From assembly GCF_030272615.1 (NCBI RefSeq), contig NW_026729275.1, positions 55,001 to 119,000 on the forward strand: DNA of 64,000 bases. The letters run 5' to 3'. Of the stretch, positions 46,811-58,215 are shown in pieces. This stretch comes from Cryptomeria japonica (taxonomy: Eukaryota; Streptophyta; Pinopsida; Cupressales; Cupressaceae). The notes beneath the pieces are model-generated. The model was not told the DNA's origin and made no database searches. It saw only the letters and a program-made list of their open reading frames with translations. A program made the translations under genes and the position numbers. Position 1 is the first letter of the stretch. Each line of letters starts with the position of its first letter.

Positions 46811-48630
46811 AGAAATTCCTTTCTTAGTTGTGAAATAGTTATTCAATATTATCACATGTAGATTGGTCGGAACTCTCCACCACTCTAGATTGGGGCTAGG
46901 GCACTCTTGACTGCCCCTAAGGGGGATTACTCAAGATATTGTCTTTGTGCTTCTTGATGTAGACTCTAGTTTTCTATGCATCAAGACACATAATTTGAAA
47001 TGTTTTATTTGATAACTCAAAATCACAACTTCAATGAATGCAAACATGCCTATATTGTAAACATACTATGTTATCTTATCCATGCTTTACTGCCTATTGC
47101 TTTGAGTGATACCACAGTTGTGATTTTTTTCTAATTTGCCTTCAAATTATTTATACAATTTCTATTTTCCTGGTTTGATTTGCTCAAGGTTTGACTTACA
47201 CCTATTTGTAAATATATTACTTCATTTTGTGCATGAATTACAGTTTTTTTATCCTAGTAATGCCAACCTCGTTGGACTCTTTTCTTTTTTGTGTTACAAA
47301 CAGTTGTGTTGTTTTTTGATTTTTTGATCTGGTTTGCTTATGGTTGTAGATATGCCTATTTGTGTAAACATATACTTTAATTTTTAATGTTTTACTACAT
47401 TTTTCTTTGAGTGATGTCAAAATCACAGGATTTGTTTTTCTAATTTGTATTACATGCACACAGTTTTTTGGATTTTTGCTAATTTACTTTTGTTGTTATA
47501 TTTATTTTTCCATCAATGTTACAAGTTGTAGATGCAAAAATCTTATTTGGTCATTTTTAAGGGTCGTAATACAACTGATTTGCATATCTTGTTTGTGTGT
47601 ACAGAGCACAATTTGCAGAAATCCATAAAAGTATTATAAATGCATGTTATCTAGAGCAATGGCCTAGCCTTCTTCCTTGGGTCAAACATAATTTGTAAGA
47701 TCAACAAGTATATGCTGCTTTATATGTACTGAGAATTCTTTCAATGAAGTATGAATAAATATTCATTTTTGGTTGTTTGGCTTCTTCTTTAGGTCAATCT
47801 TTGACTAAGAATTTTCTCGCTATTTAAACTATTAGTCTCGATGTGACTTGAGTTATTTATTTGATGTGTATGTCAAGCTTCAAGTCTGAGGATGAGTGAA
47901 CTCCTATATAACTTATCATTGATGAGGCATTTCATCCTCTACTTAATAGTTTCAATCGCCTTGTTAAAGTTTCAAATCTAGTTTCAATCGCGTTGTTAAA
48001 GTTTCAAATCCTACATTGGATATAGTATAGCTTATCAAGCTTATTTGTAAAATATTCTGGTCATCTATATACGTATGCATGCTTTTGCATTCAAAATGTA
48101 CATTAAATTAATTAACTTATTTTTGAATGTGCACTTTATTGCTTTCTGCAATTTTAGATTTGAATTTATGTAGTGATGTGGCCATGTAGTTAGAGGTGCC
48201 CAAGCAAATCTTTTATCCCAACATCTTTAATGCTTGGATGGTCCTATTTTTAGCTATGTTGGAAAGACCAGTTCCTTAAGAAGGGAAACCAACTGATCCA
48301 GGACAACACAAATCTTGGGAATGGTGGAAAGTAGAGAACTGGACAATGAATATTATGAATTGACTATACACACGGTGAGCTTAAGCTAGTTAGTTAACAT
48401 TCGTTGACTATGTAAAAAACTGTGCTTGTTCAATGAAAATCAACAACAATAGAATCTATTGTCTAGCCTTAAACAATTCAATAATCCAATGAAAAGTTGT
48501 TCAATATAAAAACACAAAATGGTTGGTAATGTTCACATGTTTTCAACCATGCATTAATCAGTCTAAAAACTCACTACTAAATCAAAAGGTGTTTTGAGAC
48601 TCAAGATTCTGAATGGTAAAATTATTCTTT
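46811..48630. other. No gene recognised; one 31-bp duplication
   Basis: AT-rich sequence. AGTTTCAATCGCCTTG followed by TTAAAGTTTCAAATC is repeated at about 47948-48010 with one base changed. Confidence 0.45.
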
Positions 48631-48632
48631 AA

Positions 48633-48704
48633 AGGGTGCTAGCTCAATGGAAGAGCACCTACTTTACAAGTAGGAGAATGGTGGTTCAATTCCATCTTGC
48701 CCTA
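48633..48704 (+). tRNA. tRNA-Val(UAC)-like sequence, organelle/bacterial type
   Basis: A complete 72-nt cloverleaf can be drawn. The acceptor AGGGTGC/TTGCCCT has six of seven pairs, two of them G-T. The D arm is GCTC/GAGC, the anticodon arm CCTAC/GTAGG with loop TTTACAA (anticodon TAC, 48665-48667), the variable loop AGAAT, the T arm GGTGG/CCATC with loop TTCAATT, and the discriminator A. The sequence looks like organelle/bacterial tRNA-Val rather than a plant cytosolic tRNA. It has no intron, no encoded CCA and no T-run terminator nearby. A transferred organellar copy is likely; a functional nuclear gene is not shown. Confidence 0.65.
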
Positions 48705-48839
48705 ACATGAATTAATCAATAATATTGTAGTTTATATTTAACAATATTGATTTATCTGAATAGTGAGATATGTTTAAAACTTCATAATTTAATATCATCT
48801 CTTGAGAGACAAAAGTGGTACTCTCTAATGAAAATATTT

Positions 48840-48987
48840 TTATCGTCTTAAGAAAGACAATAATTTAAGACACTTGATTAAAGACAATATTTAAGACAAT
48901 ACATAATTTTTATTTTGTATCAAATTAAAACAATTCACTCAAAAATTGTCTCAAATATTGTCTTAAAACCCCCCTCTATGTAGTAAT
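48840..48987. mobile_element. Possible CACTA-type MITE end abutting the SKP1 fragment
   Basis: It has repeated AAGACAAT motifs and a terminus whose complement reads TTACTACATAGAGGGG then TTTTAAGACAATA, like the terminus at 38526. It joins the SKP1 fragment exactly at 48987/48988, so the transposon end marks where the gene copy is broken. Confidence 0.4.
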
Positions 48988-49095
48988 GACCTCTGATTCC
49001 ATTGCAACCATTTTCTCCACCTGGAAATCTTCAAAGCCTTCCGTACCTTTGCACAGCCTCAATTTAATGATATTTGCTGCCATTTTGTTCTTCAC
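48988..49095 (-). pseudogene. Truncated SKP1-like gene copy (N-terminal 35 codons)
   Basis: The minus strand gives KNKMAANIIKLRLCKGTEGF and FEDFQVEKMVAMESEV. This aligns with residues 2-37 of the intact protein at 18165-18650, with high nucleotide identity in the last 50 bp (GACCTCTGATTCCATTGCAACCA in part). The copy stops abruptly at SEV at the MITE-like end, and the start codon has mutated. It is a gene fragment from duplication, not a functional gene. Confidence 0.75.
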
Positions 49096-49224
49096 GGAAT
49101 TGAACGCGACTTCTGAATTGATAGCACTACGAAAAACAAATGTTATCAAACTGGTGAATTGATAACGGGTAAGATAGAACATCTTATATCCTTCACTTTG
49201 CATAACTTGCCCGATTTTGAACAA

Positions 49225-50325
49225 GTGAGATAGGCCGAGTTTCGCTTAGCTTTATTGTTAAAATGGGAAAAATTTAAATTCTAGATGATCTCCCTTTGTG
49301 TTAACTATTACTTGATAATACTAAATTTAAAAAATTTCATTGTGTTGTTTCGCAATAGGACCACGTTAAGTAGATTTCACTTCTTAGTTTAAAGTTTCTA
49401 TATTTATGTTTTTTTAATTCAATGGAGATTTGATATCATTTTAAGTTTGATAGTCCCACGCAAGACTAATGTTTTCACCTAGTTAATTGTCTATTAATTC
49501 TTGTTTGGAAAGCATGAAAACATAGAAATAAATTGTTTTTCTTAATGTTGGCATGCTTTTGGATTTTAATAATGTAATTTTAGAAAAAAACAAAAATCTG
49601 ATTTTTCATTCGTATTTTTTCTAATGGGTTTCTTATTTTTTTTTTAAATTTGAAGAAAAATATGTTCTAATGAATGAGCAATGAGGAGTAAAAAATATTA
49701 AGCATTTACCAATGTAGGAGCTCAAGAATCTAGTAGCTCTAAATTGAGATTGAACTAGTAGTTGTGGAGAGGTTGGTTTTGTCTTATGAAACGCTATCCA
49801 TTTTCCCTCATCAACATTGTTGACATAATTTATGTAGAATCCATTATTTTAAATGTGATATTCACACACAAAACAATGTAAGTTAGAGAATCTAGTTTTG
49901 TCTTTGAATGTGCTTCAAAATATACATAGATCGATTGATTTTTAGTTAAAATAGTAGAAAAAATGATTTTTTTCTGAGTATTTTGTTTCCCAAAATGCTC
50001 TTGGCTAGAGGCCACTTTCTACATTTTATGGGTCATTTAAAAACAATAGAGTTTCTCATAGTTTCAAGCATAATAAGATTAGATGAATTCATTTGTATTT
50101 ACATCATTAGGAGGCTATATTAAGTGTTTTAGGTTTGTTTAGGTGATTCTTAACACTGGCTTTGATGAAATGTTAAAAGCGAAAACTAAAATAGTTTTTT
50201 GGATCTATAATTAAGGCCCCATTTTGACACATGTAGGTAGAGTGATGAAATTTTTTTTATAGAATTTGGCTTTGCACCTCTACTTGAAGTTTTGTAAATC
50301 CTTTAATAAAATTCATTATATGTAT
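49225..50325. other. No gene recognised
   Basis: AT-rich sequence without recognisable coding or repeat structure. Confidence 0.4.
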
Positions 50326-50329
50326 ATCC

Positions 50330-50596
50330 TATAATAGTGGCATTCCATGAAACCACATTTCTAAGTTCCTTTGAGGCATTTTGTTAAACAATCCGCCTCC
50401 TCATCTATGCTTCCACATTTTGCATATATGTCTACCTGTACATTTCCAACTATAATAGATGACAAAAAGCACTCTTGCATCATGCTTTGTTGGCTCTCCA
50501 TATCTAGAACCAATGCATCCATTTTAGCATAGGCACGAACAATGATGGAAAAGGATATTGAAAAAACTTTTTAACAAATCCAATTTGTGCATATCG
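50330..50596 (-). pseudogene. Pentatricopeptide repeat (PPR) gene fragment, minus strand
   Basis: Minus-strand readings give YAQIGFVKK (50596-50567), VDIYAKCGSIDEEAD (50435-50391) and KMPQRNL (50382-50361), with frame changes between them. These are the PPR signatures of plant PLS-class proteins (xYAQxG, LVDMYAKCGSIDDA, FDxMPxRN). Such proteins edit or process organellar RNA. The fragment has stops and covers one or two repeats only. Confidence 0.6.
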
Positions 50597-50639
50597 TGCA
50601 ATTTCGAAGCAGTCCAGGATTGTTCAATAGCTAAGCTAG

Positions 50640-50810
50640 CGTTGTATGGAGACAAAATGCCTAGGTGCATATGCTGCACGCATTGTTGGATATGCTCAAA
50701 ACGGTTTCATTGGGAAAGCCTTGCATCATTTTAAACAAACATTATTGGTAGGTGTAAAGTCAAATTCAGCAAGTTTTGCAAGCATCATCTTGACATGACC
50801 CAAAGTAGGA
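50640..50810 (+). pseudogene. PPR gene fragment, plus strand
   Basis: The plus strand gives GDKMP, a frame change, then IVGYAQNGFIGKALHHFKQT and LLVGVKSNSASFASIILT before TGA near 50794. This matches the PPR pattern GYAQNGxxxEALxxFxxMxxxGVKPNSxTFASVL. It lies 45-70 bp from the minus-strand fragment and points the other way, so the original gene was broken by an inversion. Confidence 0.65.
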
Positions 50811-52584
50811 GCTTTTCTAGTGTATGAAGATCCATCAATAAATAATAGAAACTATTTTTTTGTTTGCGATTTTGATAGTGTTGAAAGGCTACTAGATTTT
50901 GTTATTGAATCCCTATTTGTCTTGAAGACTACTTTGATTTGGATGCAATTGATTCTTTATATATTTCTTGATTGTTTTTGTTGATTATTGCTTCTAGTCG
51001 TGGCTTTGGACTTAGTGATCTCAATGGTAGCATTGGATAGCCTTCGAGTTGAGGATTTCTTCTGGTACTTTTAGTCCATCGAGTGATAGCAGGACTTCCG
51101 ACATAAATGGAGCGAAGTGAACTTCTTACCCCTGCATTGAATATTTTGGATTTGGGGTCAACATGTCTGTGCTCTGATCACCCATAATATAAATTAGATT
51201 CTTTGTATGAGATTTTTTACACTCTGGATCCAAGTTATTATGCATAAATTTTTTATACATTTTTTATTTTATCCATTTAGAAGTGCACATTTTGTGGAAA
51301 AAAATTGCTCATTCTTTTCAGCACTTTTGTTCTTATATAAGGAACAAGCTACAGATCATGTAAAAATGGACTACTGATGCCCCTTTTATTTTACTTTCAT
51401 TTAAAAATCCCGACTCATAAATGTTAACATATACTGAAGATATCTTACTCAGTTTTACAAAGGTTTGTGAGGAATATTTTGATTTCAATTTTGAATCATC
51501 TCTTGTTCACTTAATGCAATAAATATGTGACAGAATTGATTAAGTGATTTATTGATATTTTAGCATCTTATCTTTTATGTTAAATCTTCTAATATCATTT
51601 CTACATTCTCACCCATATGTCCACAACAAAATGAACTTTGGTCAATTATGTAACTACTCTAACCTAATTTATAAGGACATTGTCTTAATAGCACCTTAAT
51701 AGTGTGGATATTTTATAGTGTGCACAAAGGATGATGCAAGAAAGAATTGAAAAAAGAACAACTTTGATTATTGTGTTTAACTAAGTACATCGATTGCTAA
51801 AGAAGAGGTCACTGCTACAACTTTAGCCTCATTTCATATTGGCCTCAAGGATACAACATAGAATATAAGATTAATACTTAAATACATGTCATTTTTAAAT
51901 TTGCATCTCTTAAGAGTGAGTTGTTCTTAAAAGTTTTGATTTTGTAATTATGCTTGATAATGATTAAATCTCGCACCATTTCATGAGTAAGTTTAATCAA
52001 TCAAACTTTTGTGGCACAATTAACCTTTTGATAACATGGCTTACTAGATGCATATTCAGATTATATCTATAATTTGCATCATTGAAAGATCTTGCATTTT
52101 GCCTAGGCTATACATTCAGGAGGACCGAATGTTTCCCTATTCAAACTATTATCTTTTTGTGCCCAATTCATGAATTACTACATTCATGAATAGACATCCA
52201 GCAACATCCCTATTTTTTTGATAGAAATTCAATTTCAATGAATTCCCTTATCAAGATAATATTATTACATGCCTATTCTTGGAGCCTGTGCTAGCACCTC
52301 ATTTCTCTTCTATTATAACTTTTCGGATCCAATGATGAGATATACTTTCTAATTTCACACTTATTGAGTTTTATAATTGATTAAATAATTTAGGTTTTTT
52401 TCTCTATTTTGAAGGTGTTCTCTTAATGTTCTTGAAAATCTAGCAAGTGTAAAACCGACAAAGTTCCATGGTAGGTCATTAAATGTGTATGATGATGTTC
52501 CTACAAACAAGGTAGGTTTAGTTTTGAAAAATGCATTTTGCATTAAGTTTATTGTAAATATTGTTGTTTGTTACTCTAAATGAT
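50811..52584. other. No gene recognised
   Basis: AT-rich sequence up to the left LTR of E1; no coding similarity beyond the PPR pieces. Confidence 0.4.
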
Positions 52585-54219
52585 TGTTTCAAATGGAGAG
52601 AGTTAGTAGGGTGTTTAGTACAATTGTCTTTCCTATCTTGTAGGGCTCTATCAAAAGAATATGTACCAAAAAGGTATCATTTAATTAAGTGGGGTGGAAA
52701 TTGACTATTATATTATATGTTTGTTTTCATTACAACAAAGACATGTTCTCATATTTATAGCATGTGGCTGAGTATAGATGTTTATTTTGCAATATCAAGA
52801 AATTATATTTTTGCATGACAATGGAAGCTTTAGTTCTATAGGACAACCACTCCCTACCCTCAAAGTGCAATAGTTTTAGTCTCATTGTTAATTGTCTTGC
52901 ATGTTAAGAAAGTATAATTCAATTAAATTTATTGTCTCTAATAAATACCCAACCTCATTTCCTCTAAACGTTCATAATTACACCAAGCAACAATAGATTT
53001 AACAAACTAGTGATACAAATTTTTCGATTTTAAAGATAGCAACTCAAGGAATGCAAATTGATGCCAAAATTATTCTCATTCTGAAATTTAAATAACAATA
53101 ATATAATTGTTTTTAAAACTACCCTTACATTACCTTTTTTCCCAACCAACTACTAATCACTTGCATTACTTAATTGTTTTGAAATGAACAATGCAGGGAC
53201 ATAGAGATTTAAGAACATATGCATCACTTTTGATGCCTCGTGGGAAGAAAAAAAGAGAAATGGGTGAACCCATTCTCCTTTAGACCTTTTAATGCTACCA
53301 AAGGAAATTATTTGTTAAGTTTTTTATATAAAAATTTCGTAGAATTTATCTTCTATAAAATCTGTTGGTCATTCTTTTTTGTATTTTTTCTTTACAAAAA
53401 GTAGTTGTTTGCATTATTACAACAAGTGAACCAAGAGTATTATCTTTCGAAAGCACAAGCTCGAAGATCCATTTCAGTCAATTAGATCACTTAAAACTCT
53501 CAACAAGACTACTCTTAAACTCGAACAAAATATTAAATACTAGCTGAAAGTCACATTTAATATCATTTTTATTTTGCAGTCAAAATCTAAAATGGGCTTT
53601 GGTTTAATTTTAATTATTGCATGAACCTTGTGACGTTATTATGGATTATCAATGGATGTAATGTGGAATAATTACAAACTATGATGTAGAAAAAGTGACA
53701 CATGTTATGCAACTTATATTGTTGAATTATGGATCAATACATAATAAAATATATTTCTAGAGGTACCAACGTCATGAGTGATGTTTGAGGTACAATTGAG
53801 TCATGTAATAGTATACACTTGTTTAAATTTATTTTAGATAGAGAAATTTTGGATAATAAATTATTATGCATAATTATGTTGTAATTCAACGGTTATGTGG
53901 ACAATGCTAGTATTAGACACATTATGAATACAACAAATAAATATTGTACTATGTGAGATTTTGTTTTTAAACATTTGGTATCAAATTATGGAAGGAATTT
54001 CATTATTTCTTTTTTTTTTAGACTATAGGAATTTTGTATAACAACCCTACAAATTGTAGTGCACCTAGTAAACTTTTTAATGTGATCAGTGATGCTAGTA
54101 AACATGTCCTCCAATACCATGTGGGCTAGGAGCAAAGTGGACCTCACGACCTCATGCTTTACCATAGGAAGTTATCGCCAATAGAACCAAGCCCCCAGCC
54201 CAAGAAAGTAATTTCTTAC
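52585..54219 (-). mobile_element. E1 3' LTR
   Basis: This 1.63-kb block starts TGTTTCAAAT and is about 90% identical to 59548-61220 over the parts I compared. It ends next to the downstream end of the E1 ORF. Its outer flank (..AAATGAT) does not clearly match the flank after 61220, so the target duplication of E1 is not established. Confidence 0.7.
54123..54201 (-). ncRNA. tRNA-like module in the E1 3' LTR
   Basis: The diverged LTR keeps a module of exactly 79 nt. The GGGCT and AGCCC ends and the TATGGTAAAGCATGAGG A-box-like core are conserved, while the B-box-like part has decayed. Conserved length and ends across the two LTRs suggest the module was present when E1 inserted. Confidence 0.35.
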
Positions 54220-54540
54220 TGCCTTCATCTAGTGCCTCCTAAATAATCTTCACACCAAAAATCAGACTAACCCTATCGCCTTCAACCATTTTCAAAATTG
54301 TCCTTAATCACATAACATTAAATTGACTAAGTACCTTTCCTTTCGTTGCTTTCTCTAAAGACACAAAATGTGGATCAACTACTTTCAACATGCTTCTTAT
54401 CTTACTGGAGGGTGAGTTTGTTGAATCTTTCTAAAAAGATGGCATAATTTTCTCCAACACACTTGTCGCAATGGATATCACTTATTTATCTTCAAAGTGA
54501 TACTTCAATAAGTTTTCACTTGCTTTGGCTTGTGCAAGTG
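54220..54540 (-). pseudogene. E1 internal ORF, segment downstream of E2
   Basis: On the minus strand the frame that stops at the E2 insertion resumes here (TLAQAKASENLLKYHFEDK), shares the TTACA target site, and runs with three in-frame stops to about 54220, where the 3' LTR of E1 begins. The restored continuity is strong evidence that 54220-54540 and 58216-59547 were one reading frame. The protein is not recognised. Confidence 0.6.
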
Positions 54541-54545
54541 TTACA
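54541..54545. repeat. Target site duplication TTACA, left side of E2
   Basis: TTACA immediately precedes the TGTGACAACCC start of E2 and is repeated directly after its end at 58211-58215. In the left duplicate the right-hand site is at 1877-1881. Confidence 0.85.
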
Positions 54546-54636
54546 TGTGACAACCCACCAAATTTGATTTCCACAAATTGAGTGTTATTTTTTTTTTTTT
54601 TTTTTTATTATTATGTTTGATTCAATTGCATACTCT

Positions 54637-54795
54637 GGGCATCCATCCACTTAGGATTAGGCATTCATCCATTCGGGATGAGCTTCTAACCATACGGGTT
54701 AGGCAATTGTCCATACGGGACGTAAATTTCCATCTATCCAATACGGGATAGGCATCTACCCATACGGGGTAGGCATCCATCCAAACGGAATAGGA
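54637..54795. repeat. About seven imperfect 21-27 bp repeats (AGGCATCCATCCATACGGGAT type)
   Basis: Units such as AGGCATTCATCCATTCGGG, AGGCAATTGTCCATACGGG, AGGCATCTACCCATACGGGG and AGGCATCCATCCAAACGG follow each other inside E2. They are GC-richer than the surroundings. Short imperfect arrays are common in long LTRs. Confidence 0.85.
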
Positions 54796-56334
54796 GATGC
54801 TCTGGCCAGAGACTTAGACTCATCGGGACCATTCGGGTCCTGAGCCACTCACTAAGTACTACACTCTTCTAACAAGAATGCACCGAGGTCGCCGTCCTTA
54901 GGAGTAATTAAAAATAACACAAGCTTGAATTCCGTCTCGGAATTTGGCTTAAAGCCTCGGGAAGTCAAGCGAATCCATACGGGATTCCTTCCGAGTATGC
55001 ATTGAATTAAATTGATTATCTTATTTTTCATTTAGGATTCTTACTCAACCAAGCCTAGACCCCACCCACGAACGCCTGAGTACGAGGGACAACTCCGTCC
55101 CAAGACTGCCTACATACCCGCTTCGGCACGGGATCAAGGCGTAAAGTATGTAGTTCTATTTTCTAATCTATGGTTTGATGTAAACTGATTTGTGGGTACG
55201 CAACCCTTTCTAGGGTCAGTGTCCCAGACAGTTTCTCTGCGGTTGCTACCCATGATGGTAGCGCTTAAGCGAAGGCTCAAAATGGCCTATTGCTTGTGGC
55301 CTAAACAAAATAACTAGACCCTAATACTTATCATGAGCGTCACCCAATTGCAAATCACCAATATCCCTTCAAGATGAATTAAATAAATAAAGAAAGTAAA
55401 TTTCATGAGGGTATTCAACTTGACCATCCTTAAAAAGGGGTTTACTATGGTGTATCTCAATGGATGTGAAAATCATTTAAAAGTTATCTTATTAAATTAT
55501 CGATCCAAGGGGGATTACTAGCCCCTTGGATTTTAACTTCCAAATGTCCCTTATTACTCCCCGACGATTTATAGGGACGATGCCATAGACGTCGTTAATG
55601 CAGCTTTATTAGGCGTTAAGTGCAGTAGTTCAACACGACGACATTACCCGTAAGCATGACCTAGAGGCACCATATATACCGAACGCTGCTAGTTTTGGTG
55701 TTCCAACTTCCTTTGTTTAGTTTTCTAACTACGAAAACAAAAAATGAAAGCGTAATAATCGAAATAACTACTTGAAGTGTAATTTGCATAATAATGACCA
55801 TCACGAAACTTGCATAATAGTAATTGCATGAAAGATGTAATTATTCCACAAATAATTCGCATGTTATGAACCATCAATGAAAGCAATTAATCTATGAGAA
55901 ACTTGCATGATGTAAGGAGACTTAACGAGTCCAAATAACGATTAAATTTAAGCATTTGTATTAATGTAAGTTAATCTCTAAAGACCAATCAAGTGTCCCA
56001 ATGATTCTTAATGGGTTGAGTAATTTAATTTTAAGAGGATATAGTCTACAATTTTAATACTTACTAAGGGTAATTTAATTATGAACTTGCTACATATTAG
56101 CCCAATTTTTCTAAGTCGAAATACGATATCTTAAAGTTTATACTAAAAAAAACAAAAAAAACATTATTTCCTAAATGCCATCACTATCAAACTAAAAATT
56201 TAACTAAATAACCAATAGTAATTGACATAAAGTATTAATTTATATATAAAAGAAAACCCCAAATAAAATTTCAATTTACAAATTAGAAAGAAAGAAAAAA
56301 AACTTTAATTAAATCGCTGGTTTTACCTTGGGTA

Positions 56335-56341
56335 TTATATA
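56335..56341 (-). promoter_or_regulatory. TATA-like box in E2
   Basis: The minus strand reads CCCTATATAATACCC directly after the GC-rich block. If E2 is a minus-oriented LTR, this is the likely promoter. The left copy begins at this point, so its equivalent is not visible. Confidence 0.35.
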
Positions 56342-56778
56342 GGGTGCGGGGTGGGGACCATGGGTCCCATCACCCCTGCGGCCCTGCATGCGCAGGTCCG
56401 CAGGGATGAGGGGACACCGCGGGCCCCTCCGTACCCCTGCGACGGTTTTAATGTAACCGTCCATGCACACTGCCGTCCTTTTTACGTTGAACGCTGTGCG
56501 TTACGGTTTTAGGGGGATTTTTCTTAAAGTTTGAATGATTTGATTTCCCTCTTTTTTTTTTGGTGTTTATTTATATATATATATATATGTATATGTATAT
56601 AAATATTTATGTTTTTATATATATTATTATTTTTGATGCAGGAGTATTGTATTTTTAAATTATTGAAATCACTCAGAGAAGGGTAGATAACAGGTCTGAT
56701 AGAAATAATAATAGTAATCACAGATTAAATTTCAGGGACAAATACAATGAAGCAGTAACCAGAGAGGTTCTTCTTCTT

Positions 56779-56914
56779 CCTTTTTCTTTCATTTCTTTTG
56801 TTCTTCACACAGGGAGATCTATTCACAGAGAAAGAGATAATTTATTCCTTTTTCTTTCATTTCTTTTGTTCTTCACACAGGGAGATCTATTCACAGAGAA
56901 AGAGATAATTTATT
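56779..56914. repeat. 68-bp tandem duplication inside E2 (right copy)
   Basis: Counterpart of 443-578. Confidence 0.88.
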
Positions 56915-57040
56915 TATATACACAGGGAAAATCTTTCACAAAGGGGAAATGTTAAACGTATTTCTACAGAGGATTTAGAAAACCAGAAGATGAGAAATCT
57001 TAGAGAGATTGATTACAGCAAGATCCTTTCGAATACACAG

Positions 57041-57186
57041 TTCAGACTTTAAATCAATAACCAGAGAAAAGAATACATTTCAGACTTTAAATCAATAAAC
57101 TAGAGAAAAGAATACATTCAGACTTTAAATCAATAACTAGAGAAAAGAATACATTCAGACTTTAAATCCATAACTAGAGAAAAGAT
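57041..57186. repeat. Four roughly 36-bp tandem repeats inside E2 (right copy)
   Basis: Counterpart of 705-850. Confidence 0.83.
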
Positions 57187-58210
57187 TTTGGAGAAAGGAG
57201 ATGAAGGTAGTTCTAAATTCAAATCTAAAAGTTAATAAGATATTCTAATGATTTAATCTAGATGAATCTAATTCTTATCAAAATTTGAAATGAATGAATC
57301 TAATTTTTATCGAAAAAAATCTGAAAACAATGAATCTAATTTTCATCAAATGACTCTAATCTACTAAACCATTTAATCTACTTCTTATCAAACTGAAACT
57401 AATTTTTTTATCAAGAATCTGAAACAAATGAATCTCATTCTCATCAACAATTAAATCTACTTCTTATCAATTTTTTTTTTTTTTTTTTTTTTCAAGAATC
57501 TGAAACAAATGAATCTCATTCTCATCAACAATTTAATCTACTTCTTATCAAAAACTGAAACTAATTCTTATCAAAATTTGAAACAAATGAATCTCATTCT
57601 CATCAAATGATTCTAATTTCCTAAATAATTTAATCAAATCTAATTTGCAACAAAATAAGATGCATGAAAACTAAATTTGAAAGAACCTGGGTGCTTGAAA
57701 ATGGTGTAGAATCCTCTATGAATCTTCCTTGATCCTCCAAACTTGAAGAGAAGTCCTCCCAAACAAAATCTTAGCTGAAAAATGAAAATTGACTACAAAG
57801 GAAAATTTTACTTGAAAAATTTCTTATGGAATAGCCAACCACTCTTTTTGAAACTTGCAAATCTTTTATAAAAGAAATTTCAAATTTCCACTACCTAAAT
57901 TTTAATTGAAAAAAAAAGAGATTCTCTCCCAATTTGGCCTCCATGCAAATTGATTAGGCTTAGTGGGAGGAGTTACATGCAAGGTGGTGGAGAAGCCTCT
58001 AGAAGCTTCTTATTCCTCCTACAACATGTGCCTTAATTTCGGTGAGGGAATTTAAATAACCAATTAAAAAAATATATATATATATATTTTCCATGTGTGT
58101 GTGTGATTTATTATTTTTATTCCCTTACAATATTCATTCAATAGTTTATCCAAAGAAATATAATAGAGTTTTGTATTTAAATCAAAAGGTGATAAAGGAG
58201 GGTTGTGACA

Positions 58211-58215
58211 TTACA
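58211..58215. repeat. Target site duplication TTACA, right side of E2
   Basis: TTACA directly follows GGGTTGTGACA. Together with the left site it marks E2 as a clean insertion. Confidence 0.85.

Larger units (their letters stand above)
54546..58210. mobile_element. E2: 3665-bp solo-LTR-like element inside the E1 ORF
   Basis: The element starts TGTGACAACCC and ends GGGTTGTGACA, a near-perfect 11-bp terminal inverted match of the TG...CA type. It is flanked on both sides by TTACA (54541-54545 and 58211-58215), a 5-bp target duplication typical of LTR retrotransposon integration. Skipping it makes the minus-strand E1 reading frame run on from one side to the other. No coding domains, second LTR, PBS or polypurine tract are visible, so a solo LTR is the simplest reading. 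A minus orientation is suggested by a TATATAA at 56335-56341 on that strand and a GGTATGTAGGCAG motif near 55110 that resembles LTR sequences of plant gypsy elements. A large non-autonomous DNA element is the alternative. Confidence 0.8.

Noticed and set aside
46860-46960. tRNA- or rRNA-like GC-rich patch
   Set aside because: No cloverleaf or rRNA similarity could be drawn.
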